Of a DNA stretch of 64,000 nt, positions 1 through 8,475 are shown one piece after another. The notes below the pieces were generated by a model, which saw only the letters and a list, made by a program, of their open reading frames with translations, was not told where the DNA came from and made no database searches. The translations under genes and the position numbers were made by a program. The DNA lies in NCBI RefSeq assembly GCF_000802185.1, contig NZ_KN676113.1, positions 3,987,430-4,051,429 of the forward strand. Reading direction: 5' to 3'. Every line of letters begins with the position of its first letter. Within the stretch, counting starts at the first letter, position 1. The stretch comes from Belnapia sp. F-4-1 (GTDB taxonomy: Bacteria; Pseudomonadota; Alphaproteobacteria; Acetobacterales; Acetobacteraceae).

Positions 1-85
1 CGGCCCTGGCCCGCTCGGGCTCGGGCCAGCGGGCCAGGTCCGGGCCATGGCGATCGAGCAGCAGGGTGAACCGGGCGATGTTCAT
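1..85 (-). CDS. Probable anti-sigma partner, N-terminus only (runs off the left edge)
   Basis: Reading from an ATG at 85 toward the left edge gives 28 residues beginning MNIARFTLLLDRHGPDLARW. The start overlaps the stop of the upstream ECF sigma gene as ATGA, so the two are translationally coupled. N-termini of this kind (short helix, then 'hGxDLxRWP') are common on small proteins encoded directly after ECF sigma factors in alphaproteobacteria, where the partner is usually a membrane anti-sigma factor. That function is inferred from position; the part that would show a transmembrane helix is outside the window. Confidence 0.55.
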   Translation of the reverse strand, partial: MNIARFTLLLDRHGPDLARWPEPERARA

Positions 86-633
86 GAGCCCTCCAGGCGG
101 CTGCGCAGGAACTGGCGGGCCCGCCGCAGCAGTCCCTCCAGCGCGCGCTCCGACACCTTCAGCGCGGCCGCCGCCTCGGCCCCGCTCAGCTCCTGCTCAT
201 AGGCCAGCGCGATCGCGGCGCGCTGGCGCGGCGGCAACGCGCCGAGCGCCGCCGCCAGGGCTGCCCGCGCCTCGGTGGCGACGGCATCCGCCTCCGGCCC
301 CGGCCCGGGGTCGGCCATTTCCGCCGCCGCCTCCAGCCCGGCCGGGTGGGCGCCGGCCCGGCGCCTCGTGCGGTCGATCGCCAGGTTCACGACGATCCGG
401 TGCAGCCAGGTGGTGAAGCGCGCCCGGTCCGGATCGAATCCGGCCGCCGCCTGCCAGGCACGGAGGAAGGCTTCCTGCGCCACTTCCTCCGCCTCCGCCG
501 CGTCGCCGAGGATGCGCAGCGCAACCCGCAGGGCCCGCTCGCCGTGCCGACCGACCAGCAGGTTGAAGGCGGCCCGGTCGCCGCCGCCGGCCAGCGCCAT
601 CAGCGCCGCATCGCTCGATGCCGGGTCGGTCAT
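82..633 (-). CDS. ECF-type RNA polymerase sigma factor
   Basis: A 183-residue protein of normal ECF size. The sigma-2 region lies at about residues 20-90, with the helix 'DAAEAEEVAQEAFLRAWQ' followed by 'FTTWLHRIVVNLAIDRTRRR', the -10 recognition and core-binding segment. An acidic Gly/Pro linker follows, then sigma-4 at about residues 130-180 ('LPPRQRAAIALAYEQELSGA', then a helix-turn-helix around 'ALKVSERALEGLLRRAR'). The frame is open further upstream to 795, but that extension is low-complexity and the ATG at 633 matches the family length. The gene is coupled to the partial gene at 1-85, a layout typical of sigma/anti-sigma pairs. The stimulus and target promoters cannot be read from the sequence. 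Confidence 0.9.
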   Translation of the reverse strand: MTDPASSDAALMALAGGGDRAAFNLLVGRHGERALRVALRILGDAAEAEEVAQEAFLRAWQAAAGFDPDRARFTTWLHRIVVNLAIDRTRRRAGAHPAGLEAAAEMADPGPGPEADAVATEARAALAAALGALPPRQRAAIALAYEQELSGAEAAAALKVSERALEGLLRRARQFLRSRLEGS

Positions 634-952
634 CGGGCGCGGCGTGGGCGTCGCGTCGGGCGCGAGGCGCGGGAGGGCCCACGGGAGGGCCCAATGAAAG
701 GAAGGTGCGAGGAGCATGGGCATCGGGTCTCGGCGGGTGATACGGCCCGCTTGCGGCCAACCCACGGTGCGAAACCCGTCCCCTCCGCATGGCACGTCAT
801 GGCGTCGGGGTTACCGCATCGGAATCCGTCCGGGCAAGCAACGCAATGTACTCGTTGCGACCAACCCCGCGACAAAGGCGACGAAACGGGATCGGTCCGC
901 GACCCGCCGCCGCCAGGATGCGCCGGTCACGAAGGACCAATGGGAGAGCAGG
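634..952. other. Divergent intergenic region with one inverted repeat
   Basis: This gap separates the ECF sigma gene (minus) from the small plus-strand ORF at 953. It carries an inverted repeat GCAACG (838-843) / CGTTGC (853-858) that could be an operator, plus short runs that are open in several frames only because of high GC. I see no convincing promoter hexamers and no RNA gene. Confidence 0.4.
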
Positions 953-1123
953 ATGCAGCAGGCAGGGGGCGAGCGGCCCGGTCTCTGGGCGACGATGCGG
1001 CAACGCTGGCTGGAGGAGGCGGCGCAGCCGCAGGAGGCGCGTCTGCGCGAGGATGCCGGCCTGGCCGGTCCCGCCGCCGAGCCGCGCTACCTTCCGATCC
1101 TCGTCCAGGCCTGGCAGCGCTGA
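953..1123 (+). CDS. Small hypothetical protein, 56 aa
   Basis: An ATG at 953 follows a purine-rich GGGAGAGCAGG stretch that can act as a ribosome binding site. The 56-residue product is charged and rich in Trp, Arg and Glu ('LWATMRQRWLEEAAQPQEAR', ending 'PILVQAWQR'). It has no signal peptide or membrane helix. I do not recognise a family. The amphipathic, non-repetitive composition is more protein-like than the surrounding shadow frames, which is the main reason for calling it. It stands alone between the sigma factor and the YdcF-like gene. Confidence 0.4.
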   Translation: MQQAGGERPGLWATMRQRWLEEAAQPQEARLREDAGLAGPAAEPRYLPILVQAWQR

Positions 1124-1181
1124 CGCGTCTTCGCCGAGGGTCGGAACGGCCGGGAGCGTGCATCACGCGGCCGAGCTACCG

Positions 1182-1982
1182 TCACGGCGCCGGGAAGACC
1201 GCATCCGTCCGCCCCATGAGGTGGTAGGCGACCAGCCCCACCCATTCGCGGACGCTCCATTCGAATTCGCGCAGGCGGTCGGGGAAGGAGGCATCGGTCC
1301 GGGCGGCGAGCGTCGCCCCGGTGCGGTAATTGACCGGCCAGGGGATGATCCCGGTCCAGCCGGCGCGACGGAAGACCCCCATCGCCCGCGGCATGTGGCT
1401 CGCCGAGGTGATCAGCAGCCAGGTCTCGCCCGGCTTCGGCTGCAGGAGCCTCAGGGTGAGGGTGGCGTTCTCCCAGGTGTTGCGCGCCTCGCGCTCCAGC
1501 ACCAACCGGTCCTCGGGCACGCCGAGATCGCGCCACAGGGCGCCGGCCACATCCGCCTCCGTCACGCCGCCATGCACCAGCGAGCCCTGGCCCCCGGTAA
1601 AGACCAGCCGCGCCTCCGGGTGCCGGCGCACCAGGGCGACAGGCTCCGTCATCCGCTCCGCCGCGCCGTTCAGCGCCGGAATGCCGCGCGCCTCGGTCAG
1701 GTTCTGCTCCACGGCGCCGCCGAGCACGACGATGCCGTCAATATGCGCCGGCTCCTGGGCCGGGCGGACAAAGCGGTCCTCCAACGGGGCCTGGACCCAT
1801 TGGTGCATCGGCAGCGCCATCAGCAGGACGAAGAAGCCGAGGCCCGCGAGCGCCGGCCACCGCCCCCAGCGCCGGCCGCGCCACAAGGCGGCGAGGCCGA
1901 TGGCGATGAGCAGCACCGCCGCATTGCCGGGGCGGGCCGGGAACCAGAGGACCTTGGAGAGGATGTAGGTGATGTCCTCCAT
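1182..1982 (-). CDS. YdcF/ElyC family membrane protein (DUF218 domain)
   Basis: A 266-residue protein with two N-terminal membrane helices (about residues 18-35 and 42-60) followed by a DUF218 domain. Hallmarks are 'IDGIVVLGGAVEQNL' near residue 82, 'ARLVFTGGQGSL' near 125, an acidic 'E.EARNTWENA' segment, and 'WLLITSASHMPRAMGVFRRA' near 190. E. coli relatives ElyC and SanA act in envelope integrity and peptidoglycan or ECA metabolism, but the chemical activity of the domain is not settled. The gene is the last of a run of minus-strand genes whose other members are glycosyltransferases. It starts 6 bases after the stop of the GT2 gene, so it is probably in the same operon and concerned with the cell envelope. 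Confidence 0.85.
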   Translation of the reverse strand: MEDITYILSKVLWFPARPGNAAVLLIAIGLAALWRGRRWGRWPALAGLGFFVLLMALPMHQWVQAPLEDRFVRPAQEPAHIDGIVVLGGAVEQNLTEARGIPALNGAAERMTEPVALVRRHPEARLVFTGGQGSLVHGGVTEADVAGALWRDLGVPEDRLVLEREARNTWENATLTLRLLQPKPGETWLLITSASHMPRAMGVFRRAGWTGIIPWPVNYRTGATLAARTDASFPDRLREFEWSVREWVGLVAYHLMGRTDAVFPAP

Positions 1983-1988
1983 CGCCGC

Positions 1989-2852
1989 CTACAACTCCTC
2001 GATCCGGCCGGGGCGCAGCCGGCCGCGGCTCAGGTCGGCGAGCGCGAGCATGTTGCCGCGGAAGCGGCCCCAACGGTCGGCCCAGGGCTCGGGGAAGGGG
2101 CTGCGGGCGAGGTTCATCGCCCAGTGGCGCGCCATGCTGCGCAATGCCCGGTTCCAGGGATAGGTGCCCTTGCGGGCGAGGTAGACCGGGTTGGCGATCT
2201 GCGAATAGCCAAGGCGGAGGCCGGGGCTGCGCCCGACCTTGGCGCCGAGATGCACGCCGCGGGCACCGTCCAGCCGCAGGATCGACCCGTGGCGCCCGAG
2301 CAGGCGGGTCACGTCGAGATCCTCGTACCAGGCATAGGCGGGCAACGCCTCGTCGACGCGGATGCCGTGGGCGCGCACCACCGCCATGCGGAAGGCCATG
2401 TTGCAGCCATAGCCGTTGAAATGCGGGTGCGCCGCGAGGCGGTCGGCGGGCGGAGTGTCGGCGGCGAGCAGACCGCGGCCTTCGGCGACCGAGAAGCCTG
2501 GGCCGTTGGCGCCGTCGGCGATGACGGTGCCCGTCGTCACCACGACCTCGGGCCGGGCGGCGAAGACGGCCTCGGTCACCGCGGCGTAGTCGGGGGCGGC
2601 GAGGAAGTCGTCATCGAGGAAGAGCAGGATGTCGCAATCCGCGGCGCGGTCCATGATGGCGTTGCGCTGGCGCGGCAGGCCGGCCGGGGCGGTGAAGTAT
2701 TCGATGCCCGCCACCGGCTCGCCCACATCCTCCGGCGTGGCGTGGCAGACGAGGATGCGGTCGGCGGGGCGGGTCTGCCGGGCGAGGTCGCGCAGCACCT
2801 CGGCGAGGATCGCCGGGCGGCCGCGGGTGGCGATGCCGATGGCGAGCCTCAT
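1989..2852 (-). CDS. Family 2 glycosyltransferase
   Basis: A 287-residue GT-A fold transferase. The nucleotide-binding start 'MRLAIGIATRGRPAILAEVL' is followed by the metal-binding DXD-type motif in 'ILLFLDDDFLAAPDY' near residue 80, and 'HPHFNGYGCNMAFRM' with 'AYAWYEDLDVTRLLGRHG' forming the acceptor and catalytic-base part. There is no membrane segment, so it should act on the cytoplasmic side on a lipid-linked glycan. Its start overlaps the stop of the next upstream glycosyltransferase as ATGA. Sugar donor and linkage cannot be predicted. Confidence 0.88.
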   Translation of the reverse strand: MRLAIGIATRGRPAILAEVLRDLARQTRPADRILVCHATPEDVGEPVAGIEYFTAPAGLPRQRNAIMDRAADCDILLFLDDDFLAAPDYAAVTEAVFAARPEVVVTTGTVIADGANGPGFSVAEGRGLLAADTPPADRLAAHPHFNGYGCNMAFRMAVVRAHGIRVDEALPAYAWYEDLDVTRLLGRHGSILRLDGARGVHLGAKVGRSPGLRLGYSQIANPVYLARKGTYPWNRALRSMARHWAMNLARSPFPEPWADRWGRFRGNMLALADLSRGRLRPGRIEEL

Positions 2853-3727
2853 CGCGCCGCCTCCGCCATGGGGGTGAGCGGCAGGCCCTCGGTGGGGTGG
2901 GGCGCGGTGAAGCCCGCGAGCCGGCCGCGCAGCGTCGCCCAGTAGTAGCGCGCCGCCAGCAGCCGGCCCCGCACCAGGGAAAGCAGCGCCCCGCCCAGCG
3001 GACGGATGAGGAAGGTCAGCCAGACCCCGGCCGGCACCGCATGGCGCCGCAGCACGAAGCCCAGCCCCCGCCCGTAGAGCGCCGCCCGCTCGACGGCGAC
3101 GGGGGTGAGGCGCTTGTCGGGATGGACGACGCGTTGCGCCGGCTCGTATCGCGCGGCGTGGCCGGCGCGGATCGCGCGCAGCACCAGGTCGTTGCCCTCG
3201 GCCGAGCCGAAGGGCGTACCCGGGCCGAGGCGTTCGTCGAACCCGCCAATCGCCAGGGCCACCTCGCGGCGGAGGAAGAGGTTGAACTCGATCACGCTGG
3301 TCCAGACATTGGCGGCATCGATCGCCCCCGCCTCCGTCCGCCAGCGGCCGGAGCCGAAGCCGCCCTCCGGCGAGGCGGCCGGGCCGGTCAGCACGGCGAG
3401 CGCCGGGTCGCCGGCGAAGGCGGCGGCCACGCGGTCCAGCAGGCCGGGCGGATAGGTGCAGTCGTCATCGGGGAAGCCGACGATCTCACCGCGCGCCAGG
3501 GCGAGGCCAAGGTTGCGCGCATGGCAGGCATTGGCGACGGCGGAGCGGCGCCAAAGCAGGGGGAGCCGGCCTTCGTAAGCGGCGATGACGGGAGCCAGGC
3601 GATCGTCGGCGTTCTGGTCGACGACGATCACCTCGGCATCGGCGCGGCCCTGCGCCAGCAGGCTGTCGAAGAAGGCGGCCAGCTCCGCATCCCGTCCGCG
3701 GGTGGCCACGACGAGGGAGAAGCTCAC
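2849..3727 (-). CDS. Family 2 glycosyltransferase
   Basis: A 292-residue GT-A transferase starting 'MSFSLVVATRGRDAELAAFF', with 'VIVVDQNADDRL' near residue 36, the donor-binding acidic triad in 'EIVGFPDDDCTYPPGLL' near 90, and a late 'FGSAEGNDLVLRAIRAGH' catalytic segment. A hydrophobic stretch near the C-terminus ('LTFLIRPLGGALLSLV') may lie at the membrane surface. The start is GTG at 3727 and overlaps the stop of the upstream GT4 gene. It is similar in plan to its neighbour at 1989-2852, so the pair may add successive residues of one repeat unit. Confidence 0.87.
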   Translation of the reverse strand: MSFSLVVATRGRDAELAAFFDSLLAQGRADAEVIVVDQNADDRLAPVIAAYEGRLPLLWRRSAVANACHARNLGLALARGEIVGFPDDDCTYPPGLLDRVAAAFAGDPALAVLTGPAASPEGGFGSGRWRTEAGAIDAANVWTSVIEFNLFLRREVALAIGGFDERLGPGTPFGSAEGNDLVLRAIRAGHAARYEPAQRVVHPDKRLTPVAVERAALYGRGLGFVLRRHAVPAGVWLTFLIRPLGGALLSLVRGRLLAARYYWATLRGRLAGFTAPHPTEGLPLTPMAEAAR

Positions 3728-4833
3728 GGCAGCAGCGCCTCCACATGTGCACGGATGGCGCTGCGGAAGGCCTCCTCCGAGAAGCGGAGCGCGTTGGCGC
3801 GGCAGGCTTCGGAGACGATGGGGGTGGGCAGGGCTTCGAAACGCTCGATGGCGGCCATCACCGCCTCGGCGCTCTGCTCGGGGAAGAGCAGGCCGGTCTC
3901 GCCTTCGCGCACGATGTCGCTGGCGCCGCCGCGGCGGTAGGCGATCAGCGGCGTGCCGCAGGCTTGGGCCTCGACCATGGCGATGCCGAAATCCTCTTCG
4001 GCGGCGAAGACGAAGGCGCGGGCGGTCTGGGTGAGGGCGATCAGCTCGGCCTGGGGGACGCGGCCGCGCAGCTCGACATTCGGGGCGCCTTGCGCGGCAG
4101 CGCGGACCAGTGGCTCGGAGGGGCCGTCGCCGGTCACGACCAGCCGGCGGCCGGGCATGCGGCGGAAGGCTTCGACCACCAGCTCGACGCGCTTGTAGGG
4201 GACCATGCGGGAGGCAAGCAGGTAGTGGTCGCCGCGCGGAGCGGTGCCGAGGCCGAAGCGCGTCACGTCCACCGGCGGATGGATGACCGCCGCCTCGCGC
4301 CGCCAGACCTTGCGGATGCGCTCGGCGATGTAGCCGCTGTTGGCGACGAGGCTGTCGACGCCGGCGGCCGAGCTGCGGTCCCAGAGGCGGAGGCGATGCA
4401 GCAGCCAGCGGGTATAGGCGCCCTTCAGTCCGGTCTCGAGGCGCGCCTGACGGAGGTATTGGTGCTGCAGATCCCAGGCATAGCGCATCGGGCTGTGAAT
4501 ATAGCTGACATGCAGCTGCCCCGGCCCGGTCAGCACCCCCTTTGCGACGGCGTGCGAGGAGGACATCACGAGGTCATAGCCCGAAAGATCGAGCTGCTCG
4601 ATCGCCAGCGGCATCAGCCCGAGATAGTTGCGGAACATCCGCCGGGCGAGGGGCATGCGCTGGATGAAGCTTGTTCGTACCGGCCTCCCGCCGAGGAAGC
4701 CGCGCTCCGCCTCCGGCAGGAAGTCGCAGACGGCGAAGACATCCGCCTCCGGCCAGACCAGCAGCAGCTGCTCCAGCACCCGCTCGGAGCCGGCATAGCT
4801 GTCGAGCCATTCATGAACGAGTGCGACCTTCAC
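3724..4833 (-). CDS. Family 4 glycosyltransferase
   Basis: A 369-residue GT-B transferase. The N-terminal domain begins 'MKVALVHEWLDSYAGSERVL', a form common in WbaZ/mannosyltransferase-like enzymes. It contains 'VSYIHSPMRYAWDLQHQYL' near residue 129 and 'LVANSGYIAERIRKVW' near 184. The C-terminal domain carries 'PPVDVTRF', 'LLASRMVPYKRVELVVEAFR' and the donor-binding 'EDFGIAMVEAQACGTPLIAY' near 285, with the E-x7-E pattern of the family. The start is GTG at 4833, overlapping the upstream gene's stop. It is probably cytoplasmic and acts on an undecaprenyl-linked intermediate; a mannose or rhamnose donor is possible but unproven. Confidence 0.88.
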   Translation of the reverse strand: MKVALVHEWLDSYAGSERVLEQLLLVWPEADVFAVCDFLPEAERGFLGGRPVRTSFIQRMPLARRMFRNYLGLMPLAIEQLDLSGYDLVMSSSHAVAKGVLTGPGQLHVSYIHSPMRYAWDLQHQYLRQARLETGLKGAYTRWLLHRLRLWDRSSAAGVDSLVANSGYIAERIRKVWRREAAVIHPPVDVTRFGLGTAPRGDHYLLASRMVPYKRVELVVEAFRRMPGRRLVVTGDGPSEPLVRAAAQGAPNVELRGRVPQAELIALTQTARAFVFAAEEDFGIAMVEAQACGTPLIAYRRGGASDIVREGETGLLFPEQSAEAVMAAIERFEALPTPIVSEACRANALRFSEEAFRSAIRAHVEALLP

Positions 4834-5903
4834 GCATCCCCCTTCGGCAGCAGCGCCACCAGCCGCTCCGCCGCCGCGCGCCAGGAAAAGCCGGCGGCGC
4901 GCGCCAGCCCCTCGGCCCGCAGCCGCCCGCGCAGCCCTGGTTCGCCGAGCAGCCGGGCGAGGGCGTCGAGCAGGCTGCGCGGGCCGTCATTGTCGAACCA
5001 GAGCGCCGCCTCGCCGCAGACCTCGGGCACGGCGGCGGCATGGGCGGCGATCACCGGACAGCCGCAGGTCATCGCCTCCAGCGGCGGCAGGCCGAATCCC
5101 TCGTAGCGCGAGGGGAAGATAAGGCAGAGCGCTGCCTCGTAGAGCGCCCGCAACTCGGCATCCGTCACCCGGCCGAGGGGTGCCACGGCCTGGCCCTCGG
5201 GGTCTCCCGCATTGCGGAAGACAGCGGCATCCGCCGCCCCGGCCACCGCCAGGACCAGCCCGTGCGCCGCCAGCAGCGCCTGCGCCTCGCCGAGCCCGGC
5301 CAGCCCCTTATGCGCCGCGCGCGTCCCGACGACGAGGGCGAAGCGCCCCGGCTGCAAGCCATTCCGCGCCAGCACCCCAACATCCGCCGGCTCGCGCAAG
5401 ATGTGCTCGCCGCCTTCGTGCACGACGCCGATCTGCGCCGCGTCGATGCCGAGATGATGTGCGATCCGGCCGCGCGAGAAGTCGGAAACGGTCAGCAGCC
5501 GTGCCCCCGCCCGCGGCAGCGCCCAATGCATGGTCCGGTACCAGGAGCGGAAGGCCAGCGAGTAGCTCTCCGGCGTGTCGAAGGCGCCGGCATCGTGGAT
5601 GACGACGGCCTGACGCCCGCCGGCCAGCAGCGGCGCGGCGTTGCCGAGATTGACCAGGACGGAGCCGCGCGCCCGCGCCGGCAGCTCGACCTGCTCCCAG
5701 CCCTGTCCGCGCAGCCGACCGAAGGCCTCATCGCGCAGGTGAGGAAAGGGGGAGGGCGCCCCGTTCGCCGGCCGCAGCAGCCGCGCGCCGGGCAGCAGCC
5801 CTTCCGCCGCCATCGCATCCAGGGCGCGGGTGATCTCGGCGGCGAAGCGCTGCACGCCGGTGATACGTTGGGTCAGGAAGCGGCCGTTGACGGCGATCAT
5901 CAC
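4830..5903 (-). CDS. Family 4 glycosyltransferase
   Basis: A 357-residue GT-B transferase with 'AVNGRFLTQRITGVQRFA' at the N-terminus, a start typical of bacterial GT4 mannosyltransferase-like enzymes. It also has 'VVIHDAGAFDTPESYSLAF' near residue 105, 'LTVSDFSRGRIAHHLGI' near 150, 'FALVVGTRAAHKGLAGLGEA' near 190 and the donor-site signature 'CLIFPSRYEGFGLPPLEAMT' near 265. The first codon is GTG at 5903, with an ATG immediately after at 5900. It overlaps the flippase stop, continuing a chain of coupled genes from 7420 down to 1989. Confidence 0.87.
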   Translation of the reverse strand: MMIAVNGRFLTQRITGVQRFAAEITRALDAMAAEGLLPGARLLRPANGAPSPFPHLRDEAFGRLRGQGWEQVELPARARGSVLVNLGNAAPLLAGGRQAVVIHDAGAFDTPESYSLAFRSWYRTMHWALPRAGARLLTVSDFSRGRIAHHLGIDAAQIGVVHEGGEHILREPADVGVLARNGLQPGRFALVVGTRAAHKGLAGLGEAQALLAAHGLVLAVAGAADAAVFRNAGDPEGQAVAPLGRVTDAELRALYEAALCLIFPSRYEGFGLPPLEAMTCGCPVIAAHAAAVPEVCGEAALWFDNDGPRSLLDALARLLGEPGLRGRLRAEGLARAAGFSWRAAAERLVALLPKGDA

Positions 5904-7420
5904 AGAGCCCCCGGCTTCAGCAGCAGGCGTGGCTGGCGGAGCAGCGTGCCGATCCGCCCCCGCTCCTCATCCTCCAGCACCCGCAGCGCCGCCACGGCGA
6001 AGACGATGGCCGCCAGCCCCGCCGCCGCCAGCAGCGGCGCCAGCCCCTGCACCGGCAGGAGCAGCAGCAGGCCGATCCCGCCCGCGGCCATGGGCAAGGC
6101 GAGCCGCCGCGCCGGCTCCGCCGCCGGTGGGTAGAGCCGCGCCACCAGCACCAACTTCCCGGCGCAGTCCGTCGCCGCCCGTGCCGCCCAGGCGATCGCC
6201 GCCCCTTCGATCCCGACCAGGTGGATCAGCAGCGCCGCCAGCGGGATGAAGACCACGGCTTGCACGGCGGCGAATTTCGTCGTCGCATCCGGCCGACCGA
6301 TCGCATCCAGCAGCGCATTCGGCGCAAAGGCGACGCAGGAGAAGAAGATGCCGCAACCGAGCCATTGCAGCACCCTCCCGCTGCCTTCGGCGAAGCCCTC
6401 GCCGAGCCAGAGCCAGAGAATCTCCCGCGCTCCGCCGACGATCACGAGGCAGGCCGGGAGCACCAGCAGCATCACCAAGAGCCCGCCCCGCCGCAGCAGC
6501 GCGGCCGTCGACGCGGGCGCCGTGGCGAAGGAGGAGGCGAAGGCCGGCAGCAGCGTCTGCGCGACGGCGACGGGCAGGATCCAGGCGCGCAGCACCAGGT
6601 CGAGCGGCGTCGCATAGAAGGCGACGGCCGAGAGGCTGAGCAGCGCGCCGATGAGGAAGCGGTCGGCGTAGAGCAGCGCCTGAGTCATCAGTCCGGAGAC
6701 GGTCATCCAGCCGCCAAGCTTCAGCAGCGGCACCACGAGGGTGAAGCGCGGCCGGCGCAGCCCGAGCCCCGGCACCAGCGGCCTGATCAGCCAGAGATAG
6801 GAAAGGGTATTCGCCAGCCGGCAGGCGACGAGGGCCAGCATCACGCCCACCAGGCTGTCCCAGACCAGCAGCACCAGCACCGGCCCGAGATAGTAGAAGA
6901 GGTTCACTGGGATGGTGACGAGATTGGCCGCGCGGAAGCGTTGATAGGCCGCCAGCACCCCCCAGAGTGCCGCATTCAGCACCACCAGCGGCGCGGCGGC
7001 GGCCAGCACCCGCATCGCGCCGACTGCCTGTTCGCGCAGGCCGGGGGGCACTTGCAGCATCCGGTCCACCAGAACCGGCACGAAGAACCAGAGGCCACAG
7101 GCGACGGCCAGGCTGATGCCGAGCAGCGTCCCGAGCGCCGCCTCGACCAGCGCGGCCGCCTCATCGCCGCGGCCGGTGCCGATGCGCTCGGAGATGGCCC
7201 GCGTCAGCGCCTGGCCGACGCCGAAATCGAAGACCCCGAAGACCCCCACCATCGCCAGTGCCAGGGTGAAGAGCCCCCAGCGGTCGAGGCCGAGCTGTTG
7301 GATAAGGATCGGGGTGAGGACCAGGGCGAGGAGGAGCGGCACGCCGCGCCCCAGCCCGTTCCAGACCACGCCCGCGACCATGGTGCGGCCGCGGGTGCGG
7401 GACTCTGCCGGATCGGCCAT
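5900..7420 (-). CDS. Wzx-like lipopolysaccharide/polysaccharide flippase (MOP superfamily)
   Basis: A 506-residue, strongly hydrophobic protein with roughly 12-14 membrane helices. Early features are 'GVVWNGLGRGVPLLLALVLT' (helix 1) and 'LGLDRWGLFTLALAMVGVFG', the pattern of polysaccharide biosynthesis export proteins. Length and topology fit the PST/Wzx branch, which moves undecaprenyl-linked oligosaccharides to the periplasmic face of the inner membrane. It sits between the initiating sugar transferase (7487-8200) and four glycosyltransferases. That is the expected set for a Wzy-dependent polysaccharide, although no Wzy polymerase or Wza/Wzc export gene is in the window. Confidence 0.87.
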   Translation of the reverse strand: MADPAESRTRGRTMVAGVVWNGLGRGVPLLLALVLTPILIQQLGLDRWGLFTLALAMVGVFGVFDFGVGQALTRAISERIGTGRGDEAAALVEAALGTLLGISLAVACGLWFFVPVLVDRMLQVPPGLREQAVGAMRVLAAAAPLVVLNAALWGVLAAYQRFRAANLVTIPVNLFYYLGPVLVLLVWDSLVGVMLALVACRLANTLSYLWLIRPLVPGLGLRRPRFTLVVPLLKLGGWMTVSGLMTQALLYADRFLIGALLSLSAVAFYATPLDLVLRAWILPVAVAQTLLPAFASSFATAPASTAALLRRGGLLVMLLVLPACLVIVGGAREILWLWLGEGFAEGSGRVLQWLGCGIFFSCVAFAPNALLDAIGRPDATTKFAAVQAVVFIPLAALLIHLVGIEGAAIAWAARAATDCAGKLVLVARLYPPAAEPARRLALPMAAGGIGLLLLLPVQGLAPLLAAAGLAAIVFAVAALRVLEDEERGRIGTLLRQPRLLLKPGAL

Positions 7421-7486
7421 GATGGTGAGGGCCTTGCTAAATGCGCCGCGCCGGTGCCAGCGCGGCCGCCCCGGGTCAAGCGATGC

Positions 7487-8200
7487 TTAGTAGGCGCCGC
7501 GCCGCAGCAGCACCGCGCCCGGGGTGCGGAGGAGGATCCGCACATCCTCGAGCAGGGAGGGGTTGGTGGCGTAGCGCACGTCGAGGGCGACGCGCTGGGC
7601 GTAGCTGGTATCCGACCGGCCGCTCACCTGCCAGAGGCCGGTGATGCCCGGCCGCACCGCGAGGTAGTGTTCCGCCGCCGCGCCATAATGGGCGGCAAGC
7701 TCGGCGGCGACCACCGGCCGCGGCCCGACCAGGCTCATCTCGCCGCGCAGCACGTTGAAAAGCTGTGGCAGCTCATCGAGGCTGGTGGCGCGGAGGAACC
7801 GGCCGATCCAGGTGATCCGTGGATCGTGGCGGAGCTTCCGCGTCGCCTCCCACTCGGCGCGTGCGGCCGGGTCGCTGGCCAGCAGCGCCTCCAGCCGGGC
7901 GGCGCTATCCACCACCATGGAGCGGAACTTCAGGCAGCCGAAGCGGCGGCCGCCGCGGCCGATGCGCTCGTGGGCATAGAAGGCCGGCCCGCCATCGGCG
8001 CGCACCAGCAGGGCGAGCAGCAGGAAGACGGGGGCGCTCAGCAGCAGCAATGCGCCGGCGCCGGCGATATCGAGCGCCCGCTTCGCCGCCACCTGCGGCC
8101 CGGATGCGGCCTGCCGGGGCAGGCGCACCGCGAGGGGGCCGATGGTGGAGTGCGAATGCGTCAGACCGCGATAGGACTCAACGCCAAGCATGGACGACAT
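7487..8200 (-). CDS. Undecaprenyl-phosphate sugar phosphotransferase (initiating enzyme)
   Basis: A 237-residue, single-helix member of the WcaJ/WbaP/PglC C-terminal family. The reentrant hydrophobic helix 'KRALDIAGAGALLLLSAPVF' is near residue 40, followed by 'FGCLKFRSM', 'FLRATSLDELPQLFNVLRG', 'EMSLVGPRPVV' (catalytic Asp-Glu and conserved Pro region) and 'VRPGITGLWQVSGRSDTSY'. It transfers a sugar-1-phosphate to undecaprenyl phosphate at the inner membrane, the first step of repeat-unit assembly. AGGAGAG five bases before the ATG at 8200 supports this start. It lacks the N-terminal multi-helix domain of full-length WcaJ, so it is a minimal form. Confidence 0.92.
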   Translation of the reverse strand: MSSMLGVESYRGLTHSHSTIGPLAVRLPRQAASGPQVAAKRALDIAGAGALLLLSAPVFLLLALLVRADGGPAFYAHERIGRGGRRFGCLKFRSMVVDSAARLEALLASDPAARAEWEATRKLRHDPRITWIGRFLRATSLDELPQLFNVLRGEMSLVGPRPVVAAELAAHYGAAAEHYLAVRPGITGLWQVSGRSDTSYAQRVALDVRYATNPSLLEDVRILLRTPGAVLLRRGAY

Positions 8201-8475
8201 CTGGCTCTCCTGGGTCCCGGCGCCGGTCAGGGGGATGACGCCGGTAGTCCTTGCCCGGCTCGGTCGAGGATCAGACCGTTCCGGACGCTCGGACTATGGG
8301 GGACAGGTCGTGCGGGATTGCGACGCGCTTGCGGCCGGATTGTGGCATCGCACAAGAATGCGGGAGCAACGATCCTGGCAGGCGATGCCAGTCGGCGCCT
8401 GCCCATCCGGCGGTCGAATTGAAGACGGCCGCGCCGGGGCTGCACCCGACGCGGCCGTAACGAAGAGGGGCCTGC
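8201..8475. other. Intergenic upstream region of the polysaccharide locus
   Basis: This stretch lies between two minus-strand genes and should hold the promoter of the sugar transferase gene. I see GC-rich short inverted repeats but no clear -35/-10 pair and no RNA gene. Confidence 0.3.

Noticed and set aside
789-2945. Long plus-strand open frame opposite the YdcF and GT2 genes
   Set aside because: Shadow of high-GC codon use; the minus-strand frames carry recognisable domains and this one shows only low-complexity Arg/Gly/Pro/Ala.
6221-8422. 733-codon plus-strand open frame
   Set aside because: Antisense to the flippase and sugar transferase; rich in Gln, His and Arg with no domain, typical of an antisense frame.
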